64,000 nt of DNA from Nocardioides deserti. GTDB taxonomy: Bacteria > Actinomycetota > Actinomycetes > Propionibacteriales > Nocardioidaceae. The stretch covers positions 1 to 64,000 of the forward strand of contig NZ_JACMYC010000010.1 of the NCBI RefSeq assembly GCF_014266025.1, written 5' to 3'. Both the position numbers and the translations under genes were made by a program. Each line of letters starts with the position of its first letter. The first letter of the stretch is position 1. Shown piece after piece: positions 35,484-43,399 of this stretch. The notes beneath the pieces are model-generated. The model ran no database searches, was not told the origin of the DNA, and was given only the letters and a program-made list of their open reading frames with translations.

Positions 35484-36941
35484 TCAGGCCCGCTCGAGCG
35501 GACGACGCAGGTATTGGCCGACCGGCTCGCCAACGACCTCGCCCGCCTCGAGGACCTGCTGCCCGCGCAGGAAGGTGTCGGTCACCCGCGCCGTCATGTC
35601 GAAGCCCTCGAACGGCGTGTACTCCTGGGTCGACTCCGAGTCCGCCGCGCGGACCGTCCACGAGACGTCGGGGTCGACGAGCGCGATGTCGGCGTCGAAC
35701 CCGACCGCGATCGCGCCCTTGGTGCGCAGGCCGAAGCGCTTCGCGGGGTTCCCGGAGACCAGCGCGGCCATCCGGCCGAGGGACAGGCCGCGCTTGGTGC
35801 CCTCGGTGACGAGGCCAGCGAGGAGGTACTCCGTGCCGCCGAAGCCGGACTTGGCCACGAAGACGTCCTCGCGGTCCTCGCCGAACTTCTTCTCGTCCTT
35901 GCAGCAGGCGTGGTCGGAAACGACCCAGTCGATGCTTCCGTCCAGGACGTACTCCCACAGCGCCTCGACGTCCTCGCGAGGGCGGATGGGCGGGTTCACC
36001 TTCGCGCCGACGTCCGCGGTGGTGATGTCGGCCAGCAGGTGACCGATGGTGACCTCGCGGCGGAAGTCGATGTGGGGGAACGCCGTCGACATGCGCAGCG
36101 CCGCGTCCACGGCTTTGCGGGAGGTCAGGTGGAGCAGGTTGATGGTCGGCAGGCCGGTCTCGTGCGCCAGGTACGACGCGATGCTGATGGCCAGGCCCTC
36201 GGAGTGCGGGGGCCGCGACTCGTGGTACGCCTCGAGACCGGTGAGCTCCCCGGCGCCCTCCACCAGCTCGGTGTAGGCACGCATGATCTCCGCGGTCTCG
36301 CAGTGCAGCGAGAGCGAGATCTCGTCGGCGATTTCCGGAAACTGCTCGCGCGCGCGCTGGATGCCGCGCATGACGAACTCGAAGTGCGCGTAGTCGTAGC
36401 GCTCGCCCTCGGGGATCATGAGGAAGGAGTTCTGGTCGGCGGAGCGGCCGTGCAGGCCGTGGCTGCCGTAGAACATGAAGACCTTGAACGACGTGACGCC
36501 GTGGTCGCCCACCAGCGCGGGAATCTCCTCGATGTGCTTCTTCATCATCGGCGCGAGGTGGAAGGCGTAGTCGACGTGCGCCCGGCCCTCGGTGGCCCGC
36601 AGGACCTCGGGGAAGAACTCCGCGTACTCCCCGCCCTTGTTCAGGTAGTACTGCCCGGTGCGCATGTAGGTGATGCCGGTCGTCACCCCGCCCTGGGCGC
36701 ACGCGCGGCTCTCGGTGAGCGCGTCCTCCGACAGCGGGTTGTAGATCCCCCAGTGCTGGTGGGCGTCCACGACGCCGGGGAACGCGATCTTGCCGCCGCC
36801 GTCGACCACGCGGGTGCCGGCGACGGGCTCGATGCCCTCGCGCAGCTCGGTGATCCGGCCGTCGGTCACGGCGACGTCGAGCGCCTGGGGCTCGTCGTGG
36901 TCGGGGGCGACGACGCGGACGTTCTTCAGCAGCAGGTCCAT
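35484..36941 (-). CDS. Dihydropyrimidinase/hydantoinase-like cyclic amidohydrolase
   Basis: 485 aa, TIM-barrel amidohydrolase with the binuclear metal site: HxH in VVDAHQHWGIYN, a candidate carboxylated Lys in SFKVFMFYGS, His in LSLHCETAEI and LLHLTSRKA, and Asp in WVVSDHACCKD. The D-hydantoinase/dihydroorotase family opens cyclic amides and imides. Length is typical. It probably provides the ring-opening step of the catabolic island. 8 bp upstream of the CitE-like gene. Confidence 0.9.
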   Translation of the reverse strand: MDLLLKNVRVVAPDHDEPQALDVAVTDGRITELREGIEPVAGTRVVDGGGKIAFPGVVDAHQHWGIYNPLSEDALTESRACAQGGVTTGITYMRTGQYYLNKGGEYAEFFPEVLRATEGRAHVDYAFHLAPMMKKHIEEIPALVGDHGVTSFKVFMFYGSHGLHGRSADQNSFLMIPEGERYDYAHFEFVMRGIQRAREQFPEIADEISLSLHCETAEIMRAYTELVEGAGELTGLEAYHESRPPHSEGLAISIASYLAHETGLPTINLLHLTSRKAVDAALRMSTAFPHIDFRREVTIGHLLADITTADVGAKVNPPIRPREDVEALWEYVLDGSIDWVVSDHACCKDEKKFGEDREDVFVAKSGFGGTEYLLAGLVTEGTKRGLSLGRMAALVSGNPAKRFGLRTKGAIAVGFDADIALVDPDVSWTVRAADSESTQEYTPFEGFDMTARVTDTFLRGQQVLEAGEVVGEPVGQYLRRPLERA

Positions 36942-37008
36942 CAGTTCTCTCCTAGGTAGCGACCGGGTAGCGACGGGTGGGGCCGGGTGGGGCCGGGAGC
37001 GGCGGGGG

Positions 37009-38445
37009 TCAGTGGGTGGGTCGGGACCCCGTAGGGGCTCCCGCGAGGTGCGACATCAGAAGGTCGATCGAGCCGAGCCCCCGCAGGTCGCGCAGCCCGG
37101 CCTCGACCGTCTCGATGGCGTCGGGCGCGAGGTGTCCGGCGACGTTCTCGCGGAACTTCACCGCCAGCTCGTCGTCGGTGAGCGGTCGCTGTGGGCCACC
37201 GCGGTTGGTGAGGACCTCGACGACCCGCTCGGAGCCGTCGGTGAGCTCGGCCCGGACGACGGCCGGGAACTGGTAGGGGAAGATCTCGTCGCAGCGCGGG
37301 TCCGCCACCACGTCGACCAGGGCCATCAGGGCACGCCGCTCCGGGTGCTGGGCGAGCTCATCGGTGTAGTCGGCGAGACCGACGCCGAGGCCGGACCCCC
37401 CGAGCAGACCCGCGACCAGGGCGTACGGCCCGCTGAACTGGGCCTGGTAACCGGTCTCCGGTGCCCGCTTGGTCTCGATCGGTTGCCCGATGGTGCGCAG
37501 CGGCGCCGCGGCGACGCCCAGCACGAGGCGCCGGACCTGGTCGGGGCGCACGCCCCGCGCGCGCAGCTCCATGCCGGCGTCGACCGCGGCGTGGGTGAAG
37601 TGGTTCGCCGGGTAGGGCTTGAAGAAGATCCCCGGCACCGCCCACTCCGTGCCGAGGCCGCGGTCGACCGCGTCGAGGTCGACCTTCGAGCCGTGGAGCC
37701 AGGACTCGAAGAAGCCGAACCGGCCCTCGAGGACGGTCGGCGGGCCGGTGAAACCGCGCTGCACCAGGTGGGCCGCGGAGACGCCGGACTGGGCGCCCCA
37801 CCCGCAGTGCAGGCGCTTGACCGTGCCGCCGGTCCGGTTGGCCTCGAGGATGCCCGAGGCCATCGACGCGGCCAGGCCCAGCGTGTCGGCCAGCCCGATC
37901 TCGTCGAGGCCGAGCAGCATGCCGGCGGCGACCGCGGCGCCCATGGCGCCGCAGATGGAGGTGGCGTGCTGGCCGTGCTCGAAGTACACCGAGTTGCCGA
38001 TCGACTCGTCGTAACCGGCCATGCCGAGACGCACCGCGACCTCGAGCCCGACCGCCACGGCGCGCACCAGGTCCTCGCCTGTCGCACCTGCCTCCTCGGC
38101 CGCGGCCAGCGCGGCAGGGACGATGTTGGCGCTGGGGTGCAGCACCGAGGGCAGGTGCGTGTCGTCGTAGTCGAGGGAGTGCGCGAGCACCCCGTTGACG
38201 AACGCCGCGGCGGGGGCCGGCAGCTTCGTCGCCACCCCGACGGCGTGGGCCTGTCCGCGCCCGCCGAGCTCCTCGGCGTACGCCATGGCGGCCTGGCTGG
38301 TCGGCAACGACCGCGCGGCCACGGCGAGCCCGAGGACGTCCACGACACGCTGCTCCACGCTCGCGGCGACGTCCTCGGGGACCCCGCCCCGCGCCACGCC
38401 GTGCGCGAACGAGGCCAACTGCTGGGCCAGGGTGGGCTCAGCCAC
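37009..38445 (-). CDS. MmgE/PrpD family protein
   Basis: 478 aa, standard length. Family hallmarks: RVVDVLGLAVAARSLP, HSLDYDDTHLPSVLHPSANI (conserved Asp/His active-site region), and KPYPANHFTHAAVDAG. MmgE/PrpD enzymes include 2-methylcitrate dehydratase and cis-aconitate decarboxylase, acting on branched di- or tricarboxylates by (de)hydration or decarboxylation. Next to a CoA transferase and CitE-like lyase it could hydrate or dehydrate a dicarboxylate intermediate. GTG start overlaps the cyclase gene by 8 bp. Confidence 0.9.
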   Translation of the reverse strand: MAEPTLAQQLASFAHGVARGGVPEDVAASVEQRVVDVLGLAVAARSLPTSQAAMAYAEELGGRGQAHAVGVATKLPAPAAAFVNGVLAHSLDYDDTHLPSVLHPSANIVPAALAAAEEAGATGEDLVRAVAVGLEVAVRLGMAGYDESIGNSVYFEHGQHATSICGAMGAAVAAGMLLGLDEIGLADTLGLAASMASGILEANRTGGTVKRLHCGWGAQSGVSAAHLVQRGFTGPPTVLEGRFGFFESWLHGSKVDLDAVDRGLGTEWAVPGIFFKPYPANHFTHAAVDAGMELRARGVRPDQVRRLVLGVAAAPLRTIGQPIETKRAPETGYQAQFSGPYALVAGLLGGSGLGVGLADYTDELAQHPERRALMALVDVVADPRCDEIFPYQFPAVVRAELTDGSERVVEVLTNRGGPQRPLTDDELAVKFRENVAGHLAPDAIETVEAGLRDLRGLGSIDLLMSHLAGAPTGSRPTH

Positions 38446-39268
38446 GGCGCACCACCGCGAGGGGGCGGGCCGGCGAGCCGGTCGCACCGAAGAGCGGGAG
38501 CGGCGAGAGCACGAAGAGGAACTCGTGGACGCCTGCGGCGGCGAGCTCCTCGAGGGCCATCGCCTCGATGATGTAGATGCCGGTCTCGACCAGCAGTACG
38601 CGGTGGGCGGGCAGCACGGCGTGGCCGGCGCCCGGCTTGAGGCACTCGAAGGCGATGGTGTCCGCGCCGGCGGCCCGGACCTGGCGGTCGGCCAGCCAGC
38701 GGGCCCCCTCCTCACCCACGCCCGGGACGCCGGAGTCGCGACCGATGTAGGGCGCGCCCTCCTCGAAGTGCCGACCCCACCCGCTGCGGATGAGGACGAC
38801 GTCGCCCGCGCAGGGCTCGACGCCCTGGCGGGCCACGGTCGCTTCGAGGTCGGCCGCGGTGATCTCGTAGCCCGGCTCGCAGCCCTCGGGCGTCCCGAGC
38901 GCGGCGGGGACGTCGAGCAGGACGCCGCGGCACACCATCGGCTCGATGGTGTGGGCGCCGAGCTGCTCGTAGCGGCCGCCGGTCAGCGCCTGGTTGGCGT
39001 CGAGCCCGCCGAAGAGCTTGCCGTCGTGAGAGACGTGCGCGAGGGCGTCCACGTGGGTGCCGACGTGGGTGCCCATGCTGATGATGTCGTTCGCGGCGGA
39101 CCCGCCGTCGCTGCGGACCATGTCGCCGTGCCGCCGCGGCAGCGCGTGCCAGTACGCCGGGTGGTTGGGCGACTGCGGCATGCCGACGGTCAGGGGACGG
39201 CCGAGGTCGAAGACCTCGATGCCCGACGCGATCGCCGCGACGAGGGGTTCGACGGTGGTGGACGTCAC
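38438..39268 (-). CDS. Cyclase-family metal-dependent amidase (kynurenine formamidase-like)
   Basis: 276 aa. The HxGTHxDxxxH metal motif of the family is present as MGTHVGTHVDALAH, with GVLLDVPAAL and VLIRSGWG following. Members hydrolyse N-formyl or other amides or lactones (kynurenine formamidase, isatin hydrolase). In this island it may act on the ring-opened amide. GTG start at 39268; its end overlaps the MmgE/PrpD start. Confidence 0.9.
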   Translation of the reverse strand: MTSTTVEPLVAAIASGIEVFDLGRPLTVGMPQSPNHPAYWHALPRRHGDMVRSDGGSAANDIISMGTHVGTHVDALAHVSHDGKLFGGLDANQALTGGRYEQLGAHTIEPMVCRGVLLDVPAALGTPEGCEPGYEITAADLEATVARQGVEPCAGDVVLIRSGWGRHFEEGAPYIGRDSGVPGVGEEGARWLADRQVRAAGADTIAFECLKPGAGHAVLPAHRVLLVETGIYIIEAMALEELAAAGVHEFLFVLSPLPLFGATGSPARPLAVVRRG

Positions 39269-39304
39269 GATGCTTCCTTCGTTGGTGGGGGTGGAGGAGG
39301 GGGA

Positions 39305-40504
39305 TCAGGCCACGACGCCGCGAGCGCGGAGCTCCGCGACGTGCTCAGCCGGGATGCCCAGCTCGTCGGTGAGGACCTGGTCGGTGTCGGCGCCCCGGGG
39401 GCGTCCCGGGAACCGGATCCGTCCCGGCGTCCCCGACATCCGCCACATCACGTCGTGCATGAGGACCTGCCCGAGGTCCTCGTCCGGGACGTGCCGGAGC
39501 ATCCCGGTCTCCCGGACGTGGGCGTCCTCGACGAGGTCACGGGCGTCGTAGACGGCCGCGATGGCCGCCCCCACCTCGGTGAACCGGTCGATCACCTCCG
39601 CGCGGGTGCGGGCGCCGATCCAGCTGCCGACGTAGCCGTCAAGCAGGTCGGCGTGCTGGGCGCGTCCGTGCCCCGAGGCGAACCAGGGCTCCTCGAGCAC
39701 CTCGGGGTGGCCGACGAGCGTCAGCACCTTCTCGGCGATCCGCTGGGCGCTGGTCGAGACCGCGACCCAGGAGTCGTCGGAGGTCCGGTAGGTGTTCCGG
39801 GGGGCGTTGTTGGTCGACCGGTTGCCGTGCCGCTGGCCGACGACGCCGAGCTGGTCGTACACGGTGGGGCCGGGACCGACCGCCGTCATGATCGGCAGCA
39901 GCAGGTTGGCGTCGATCACCTGCCCGCGACCACCGTTGGACTGCCGGGCGAGCAGGGCCATGGAGACCGCCGAGGAGGCGGCGATGCCGCAGATGCTGTC
40001 CGCGAGGCCGAACGCCGGCAGGGTCGGCGGGCCGTCCGCCTCGCCCGTCAGGTGCGCGAAGCCGCTCATCGCCTCGGCCAGCGTGCCGAACCCGGCGCGG
40101 GAGGCGTAGGGCCCCTCCTGGCCGAAGCCGCTGATGCGCAGGAGCACCAGGCCGGGGTTGGCCTCGAGGAGCACCTCGGGTCCCAGGCCCCAGCGCTCGA
40201 ACGTGCCGGGGCGGAAGTTCTCGACGACCACGTCGGCGGTCCGCGCAAGCTCCAGGAAGGCCGCCGCTCCGTCGCGGTCGGAGAGGCTCAGGCCGATCGT
40301 CCGCTTGTTGCGGGAGATCTCTTTCCACCACAGCGGGACGCCGTCCTTGGACTCGCCGTGCCCGCGCATGCTGTCGCCGGCAACGGGGTGCTCGACCTTG
40401 ATCACGTCGGCCCCGAAGTCACCGAGGATCTGGCAGCACAGCGGCCCAGCCAGGATCGTCGAGGCGTCGACGACCCGCGTGCCGGTGAGGGGTCCGTCTT
40501 GCAT
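39305..40504 (-). CDS. Family III (CaiB/BaiF) CoA transferase
   Basis: 399 aa. LTGTRVVDASTILAGPLCCQ, DFGADVIKVEHP with the family III catalytic Asp in VIDANLLLPIM, GHGESKDGVPLWW and RNKRTIGLSL are all clear. Moves CoA between carboxylic acids, likely activating the acid that the CitE-like lyase later cleaves. It has its own promoter (-35/-10 at 40563-40591) and an 83-bp upstream gap, so it heads a sub-operon ending with the CitE-like gene. Confidence 0.93.
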   Translation of the reverse strand: MQDGPLTGTRVVDASTILAGPLCCQILGDFGADVIKVEHPVAGDSMRGHGESKDGVPLWWKEISRNKRTIGLSLSDRDGAAAFLELARTADVVVENFRPGTFERWGLGPEVLLEANPGLVLLRISGFGQEGPYASRAGFGTLAEAMSGFAHLTGEADGPPTLPAFGLADSICGIAASSAVSMALLARQSNGGRGQVIDANLLLPIMTAVGPGPTVYDQLGVVGQRHGNRSTNNAPRNTYRTSDDSWVAVSTSAQRIAEKVLTLVGHPEVLEEPWFASGHGRAQHADLLDGYVGSWIGARTRAEVIDRFTEVGAAIAAVYDARDLVEDAHVRETGMLRHVPDEDLGQVLMHDVMWRMSGTPGRIRFPGRPRGADTDQVLTDELGIPAEHVAELRARGVVA

Positions 40505-40526
40505 GGGTCTTCTTTCTGCAGTCGAA

Positions 40527-40546
40527 GCGTTCCGCTGATACGAACG
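40527..40546 (-). promoter_or_regulatory. Candidate operator downstream of the CoA-transferase promoter
   Basis: Inverted repeat CGTTC-N9-GAACG (40528-40546) containing GCGTTCC (40527-40533). It lies just downstream of the -10 box. GCGTTCC also occurs twice below the binding-protein promoter (51184 and 51204), so a common regulator, perhaps the IclR protein at 54414, is plausible. Confidence 0.45.
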
Positions 40547-40562
40547 ACGTACCGCTGAACGG

Positions 40563-40591
40563 AGCGTATGTGTCCGGAGAGGGGTCGTCAA
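40563..40591 (-). promoter_or_regulatory. Internal promoter of the catabolic island (CoA transferase)
   Basis: On the minus strand TTGACG (40591-40586), 17 bp, then TACGCT (40568-40563): near-consensus housekeeping spacing. The -35 overlaps the stop codon of the alpha/beta hydrolase gene. Confidence 0.6.
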
Positions 40592-41421
40592 CGCCCGGGG
40601 GCGTCCCTCGCGACGACCTCGCGCAGCAGCCCGGCGAAATCGCGGGGGTTCTGCTCGGCGACGAAGTCGGTGGCCTCGGGCAGCACGCGCGAGGCCGCCC
40701 AGGGCAGCGCCGCGACGGCGCGCTCGTGCATGTAGCCGATGCGGTCGCGACCGCCCGCCAGGAGCGTGGTCGGCAGCCCGGACCGCTCGACCTCGCCTAG
40801 CGCGGCGTGCAGGTCGTAGCGCCAGATCGCCCGGTAGGCGCAGGCGAAGTCCGGGCCGGCCGCCAGGTAGTCCGCGACCATGCTCGTGACCATCTCCGGC
40901 GGCGCCCATGGGTACTCCCCGCGGATGCGTCGCCAGATCCAGTCCAGGTGGGAGCCGTCCGCGCTCGGCACGTACGGCGGGGCGAACCCGGCGAGCCGGT
41001 CGGCCTTCTCGCCCTCGGTGTAGACCGGCAGGCCGTGCAGCACCAGGTGCCGGACCCGCTCCGGCCGCGCGCGGGCCATCTCGACGGCCATCACGGTCCC
41101 GGTCGCCCGTCCGAGGAGGTAGACCGGGAGGTCGGTCAGCTGGTCGATCCCGCCCCAGAGTGCGTCGGCGTGGTCAGGGACGCGCCAGTCGCCGTCGACG
41201 GCGAGCGAGTCGCCGTACCCCGGGGTGTCGGGGGCATAGGCGTCGGACCAGCGCCCAAGCTCCGGCAGCAACGGCTCGAAGCGGCGGGAGGACAGTGGCG
41301 ACTGGTGGAGCAGCACCCAGGCGCAGGTGGCGTCCGGTCCCTGCACCCACCGCACGTGCAGGTCGGCACGAGGGGTGCGGACGCGGGCGCGGCGCACCAG
41401 GGCGACGTCGCCGCCGCTCAC
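40588..41421 (-). CDS. Alpha/beta hydrolase-fold protein lacking the nucleophile Ser
   Basis: 277 aa. WVLLHQSPLSSRRFEPLLPE (oxyanion region), DTPGYGDSL, the elbow YLLGRATGTVMAVEMAR, HLVLHGLPV, LLAGGRDRIGY (acid position Asp) and a C-terminal part with LPEATDFVAEQ where a His would be expected. At the elbow G-x-S-x-G is G104-R-A106-T-G108: Ala replaces the catalytic Ser. It may be non-hydrolytic (a lyase or binding protein). GTGA overlap with the maleate-isomerase-like gene. Confidence 0.85.
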   Translation of the reverse strand: MSGGDVALVRRARVRTPRADLHVRWVQGPDATCAWVLLHQSPLSSRRFEPLLPELGRWSDAYAPDTPGYGDSLAVDGDWRVPDHADALWGGIDQLTDLPVYLLGRATGTVMAVEMARARPERVRHLVLHGLPVYTEGEKADRLAGFAPPYVPSADGSHLDWIWRRIRGEYPWAPPEMVTSMVADYLAAGPDFACAYRAIWRYDLHAALGEVERSGLPTTLLAGGRDRIGYMHERAVAALPWAASRVLPEATDFVAEQNPRDFAGLLREVVARDAPGR

Positions 41422-42200
41422 CCGGTCCGCCCTGCTCCGGCGGCGGACCGGCGGACGTGGTCGGGCAGGGCGGTGCCCGCCTCGCGCAGCAGGGCGACGT
41501 CGGGTCCGCCCTCGTCGATGCCGGCGAGCCGGAGCGCCGCCCACATCGTCGCCAGGTTGCTGGAGACGACCGGCAGGCCGGTCTCGCACTCGAGGTCCGC
41601 GAGGTGCTCGAAGGTACGCCAGTTGGTGCAGCTGATCATCACCGCTTCGGCGCCCGAGACGTCCACCTCCCGCACCAGCCCCGCGCTCACCTCGGGCTCG
41701 AGGCGGCCCTTGGCGAGGTTGCTCAGCAGGTCGAGGTCGCGCCGCGCGACCACCTCGAAGCCCGACTGCACGAGGTAGGCCGCCGCACCGTCGGCGACCG
41801 GACCGATGTACGGCGTCACGACGGCGACGCGGCGCACACCCATCGTGCGCAGCGCCGCGACCATCGCGGTCGACGTGGTCAGCGCCGGCGACCCGGCCAC
41901 GGTCGCGAGCTCTGCGCAGGTGTCCGCGTCGGAGTCGCGACCGTGGAGGAAGCTCCCAGAGGTGCAGGCGTAGGCGACGACGTCCACGCCGAGCGACCCC
42001 AGCTCCGCCGCCGCTGCCGGCAGGCGCTCGCGCATCGCAAGGATCGACGCCACCTTCTCCTCGGGCCGGGCCGCCTCCGCGACCGGGACGCGGGTGGCGT
42101 ACGCCGCGACCCCGGGAGGCAGGGCGGCGGAGATCTCCGGCTCCACGACCGAGTTGGTGGACGGGACGATCAGCCCGATGCGTGCCCGGCTCCCGTGCAC
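41418..42200 (-). CDS. Maleate isomerase/Asp-Glu racemase superfamily protein
   Basis: 260 aa. ARIGLIVPSTNSVVEPE at the start, then the two catalytic cysteines in VVAYACTSGSF and AVMISCTNWRT, as in maleate cis-trans isomerase and arylmalonate decarboxylase. These enzymes use the Cys pair to isomerise or decarboxylate small dicarboxylates. Its presence supports a dicarboxylic intermediate in the pathway. Overlaps the alpha/beta hydrolase gene; lies 6 bp after DUF2848. Confidence 0.9.
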   Translation of the reverse strand: MHGSRARIGLIVPSTNSVVEPEISAALPPGVAAYATRVPVAEAARPEEKVASILAMRERLPAAAAELGSLGVDVVAYACTSGSFLHGRDSDADTCAELATVAGSPALTTSTAMVAALRTMGVRRVAVVTPYIGPVADGAAAYLVQSGFEVVARRDLDLLSNLAKGRLEPEVSAGLVREVDVSGAEAVMISCTNWRTFEHLADLECETGLPVVSSNLATMWAALRLAGIDEGGPDVALLREAGTALPDHVRRSAAGAGRTG

Positions 42201-42206
42201 CTCAGT

Positions 42207-42938
42207 TCACCCGGCCTCGACCGTCAGCGGCACGCGGAACCCGTCCGTCAACTCGTCCATCAGGGACTCGAGCCGGTAGGTGTGCCGGATCTCCCGGTCG
42301 AGCACCGGGTCGTGCAGGCGGAAGGACCACTCCCGGCCGTAGGCGAGCTTGCCGTCGAGAGCGACGATCGTGCCTGCGAACAGCACGTAGTCCGACGCCG
42401 GCGGGTTGGCCCGCTCGCCGAGGATGCGCAGCAGGTCCTCCGGGGAGAGGAACGTCCCGGTCGGGGTCTGCTGGTAGAGCGTGCCGTCGACCCAGGACTC
42501 CAGGACGCACTGGTCCCAGTGATCCGCGACCTCCGAGAGCCGCCACAGCGTCGGCGCCAGGATGTTGGGGCACGTCTGCTTGCTGTAGACGATGCTGACC
42601 CGCTCCAGGTCGCGGTCGGTGTGGTCGGAGCCCACCCCCACGAGCACCTCGTCCCCGGTGACGACCAGGACGATCTCCACCTCGCCGGACGTTCGGCTGC
42701 CGTGAACCTCGACCGCCGTCCTGGTGGTGAGCGCCTGCGGGGTGATCGGGTAGATCCGGGGGGCAGGGACGTCGAAGGCGATCTTGACCCCGGCGTCGGC
42801 CACCTCCTTCTGATGGTGGATCGCCACGTCGGCGTCCCGGGTCGCCGAGCCCATGTTGTACATCCGCCGGACCTCCAGCTCGCGCGGGGTGCGCGTGCCG
42901 TCGGTCGAGAGGACCTCCGCGTGGAAGGTGAAGGGCAT
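42207..42938 (-). CDS. DUF2848 family protein (FAH-like)
   Basis: 243 aa. Recognised from PRIYPITPQALTTRTAVEV, HGSRTSGEVEIVLVVTGDE, VGSDHTDRDLE, SKQTCPNILAPTLW and ADHWDQCVLESWVDG, which are the conserved blocks of DUF2848. The fold is thought to resemble fumarylacetoacetate hydrolase; function not established. Start overlaps the CMD gene stop (TGATG), indicating tight coupling. Family members often sit in amide/heterocycle catabolic clusters (recalled, not checked). Confidence 0.85.
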   Translation of the reverse strand: MPFTFHAEVLSTDGTRTPRELEVRRMYNMGSATRDADVAIHHQKEVADAGVKIAFDVPAPRIYPITPQALTTRTAVEVHGSRTSGEVEIVLVVTGDEVLVGVGSDHTDRDLERVSIVYSKQTCPNILAPTLWRLSEVADHWDQCVLESWVDGTLYQQTPTGTFLSPEDLLRILGERANPPASDYVLFAGTIVALDGKLAYGREWSFRLHDPVLDREIRHTYRLESLMDELTDGFRVPLTVEAG

Positions 42939-43384
42939 CAGGCGTCAACCCCGTCGGTGTCCGTCGGCGCACCCTGCTCGACCCAGCCGTTGCCCTGGAG
43001 CATGTCGGCGAAGGCGATCGTGGCCGCCTCGACTGTCGGCATGCCGCCGGGGAGCCCGGCGAGAAGGATGGCCTCAAGGACCTCCTTCTCGCTGGCGCCG
43101 TGCTTCATCGCGTTGCGCGAGGCCCACTCGACGCCCTCGCGGTCACCCTTGACCGCGGTGGTGACGCCGACCAGCACCAGGAATCGGGTCTTCAGGTCCA
43201 GGTGACGCGGCTCGGGGCCGAAGATCAGGTTGCCGGCCAACGCGTTGTAGGCGCGCAGGATGTCGGGGTCCACCGACGCCATCACCTCGTGCACCGGCAG
43301 GGTGAACCCGCGCCGCGCACGCACCTCCGCCAGTGCTTCCTCGCCGGCCTCGTCGTACTGCCACTCGTAGGTCACCTTCGACAT
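42938..43384 (-). CDS. Carboxymuconolactone decarboxylase (CMD)-family protein
   Basis: 148 aa alpha-helical CMD fold: LDLKTRFLVLVGVTTAVKGD, VEWASRNAMKHGASEKEVLEAI, LLAGLPGGMPTVEAATIAFADML. The CxxC of AhpD-type peroxidase members is absent (WASRNAMKHG), so a peroxidase role is unlikely. It may be a decarboxylase-like or structural member of the pathway. Between the reductase (15 bp) and DUF2848 (overlap). Confidence 0.88.
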   Translation of the reverse strand: MSKVTYEWQYDEAGEEALAEVRARRGFTLPVHEVMASVDPDILRAYNALAGNLIFGPEPRHLDLKTRFLVLVGVTTAVKGDREGVEWASRNAMKHGASEKEVLEAILLAGLPGGMPTVEAATIAFADMLQGNGWVEQGAPTDTDGVDA

Positions 43385-43399
43385 GCGTCTCTCCTCAGC

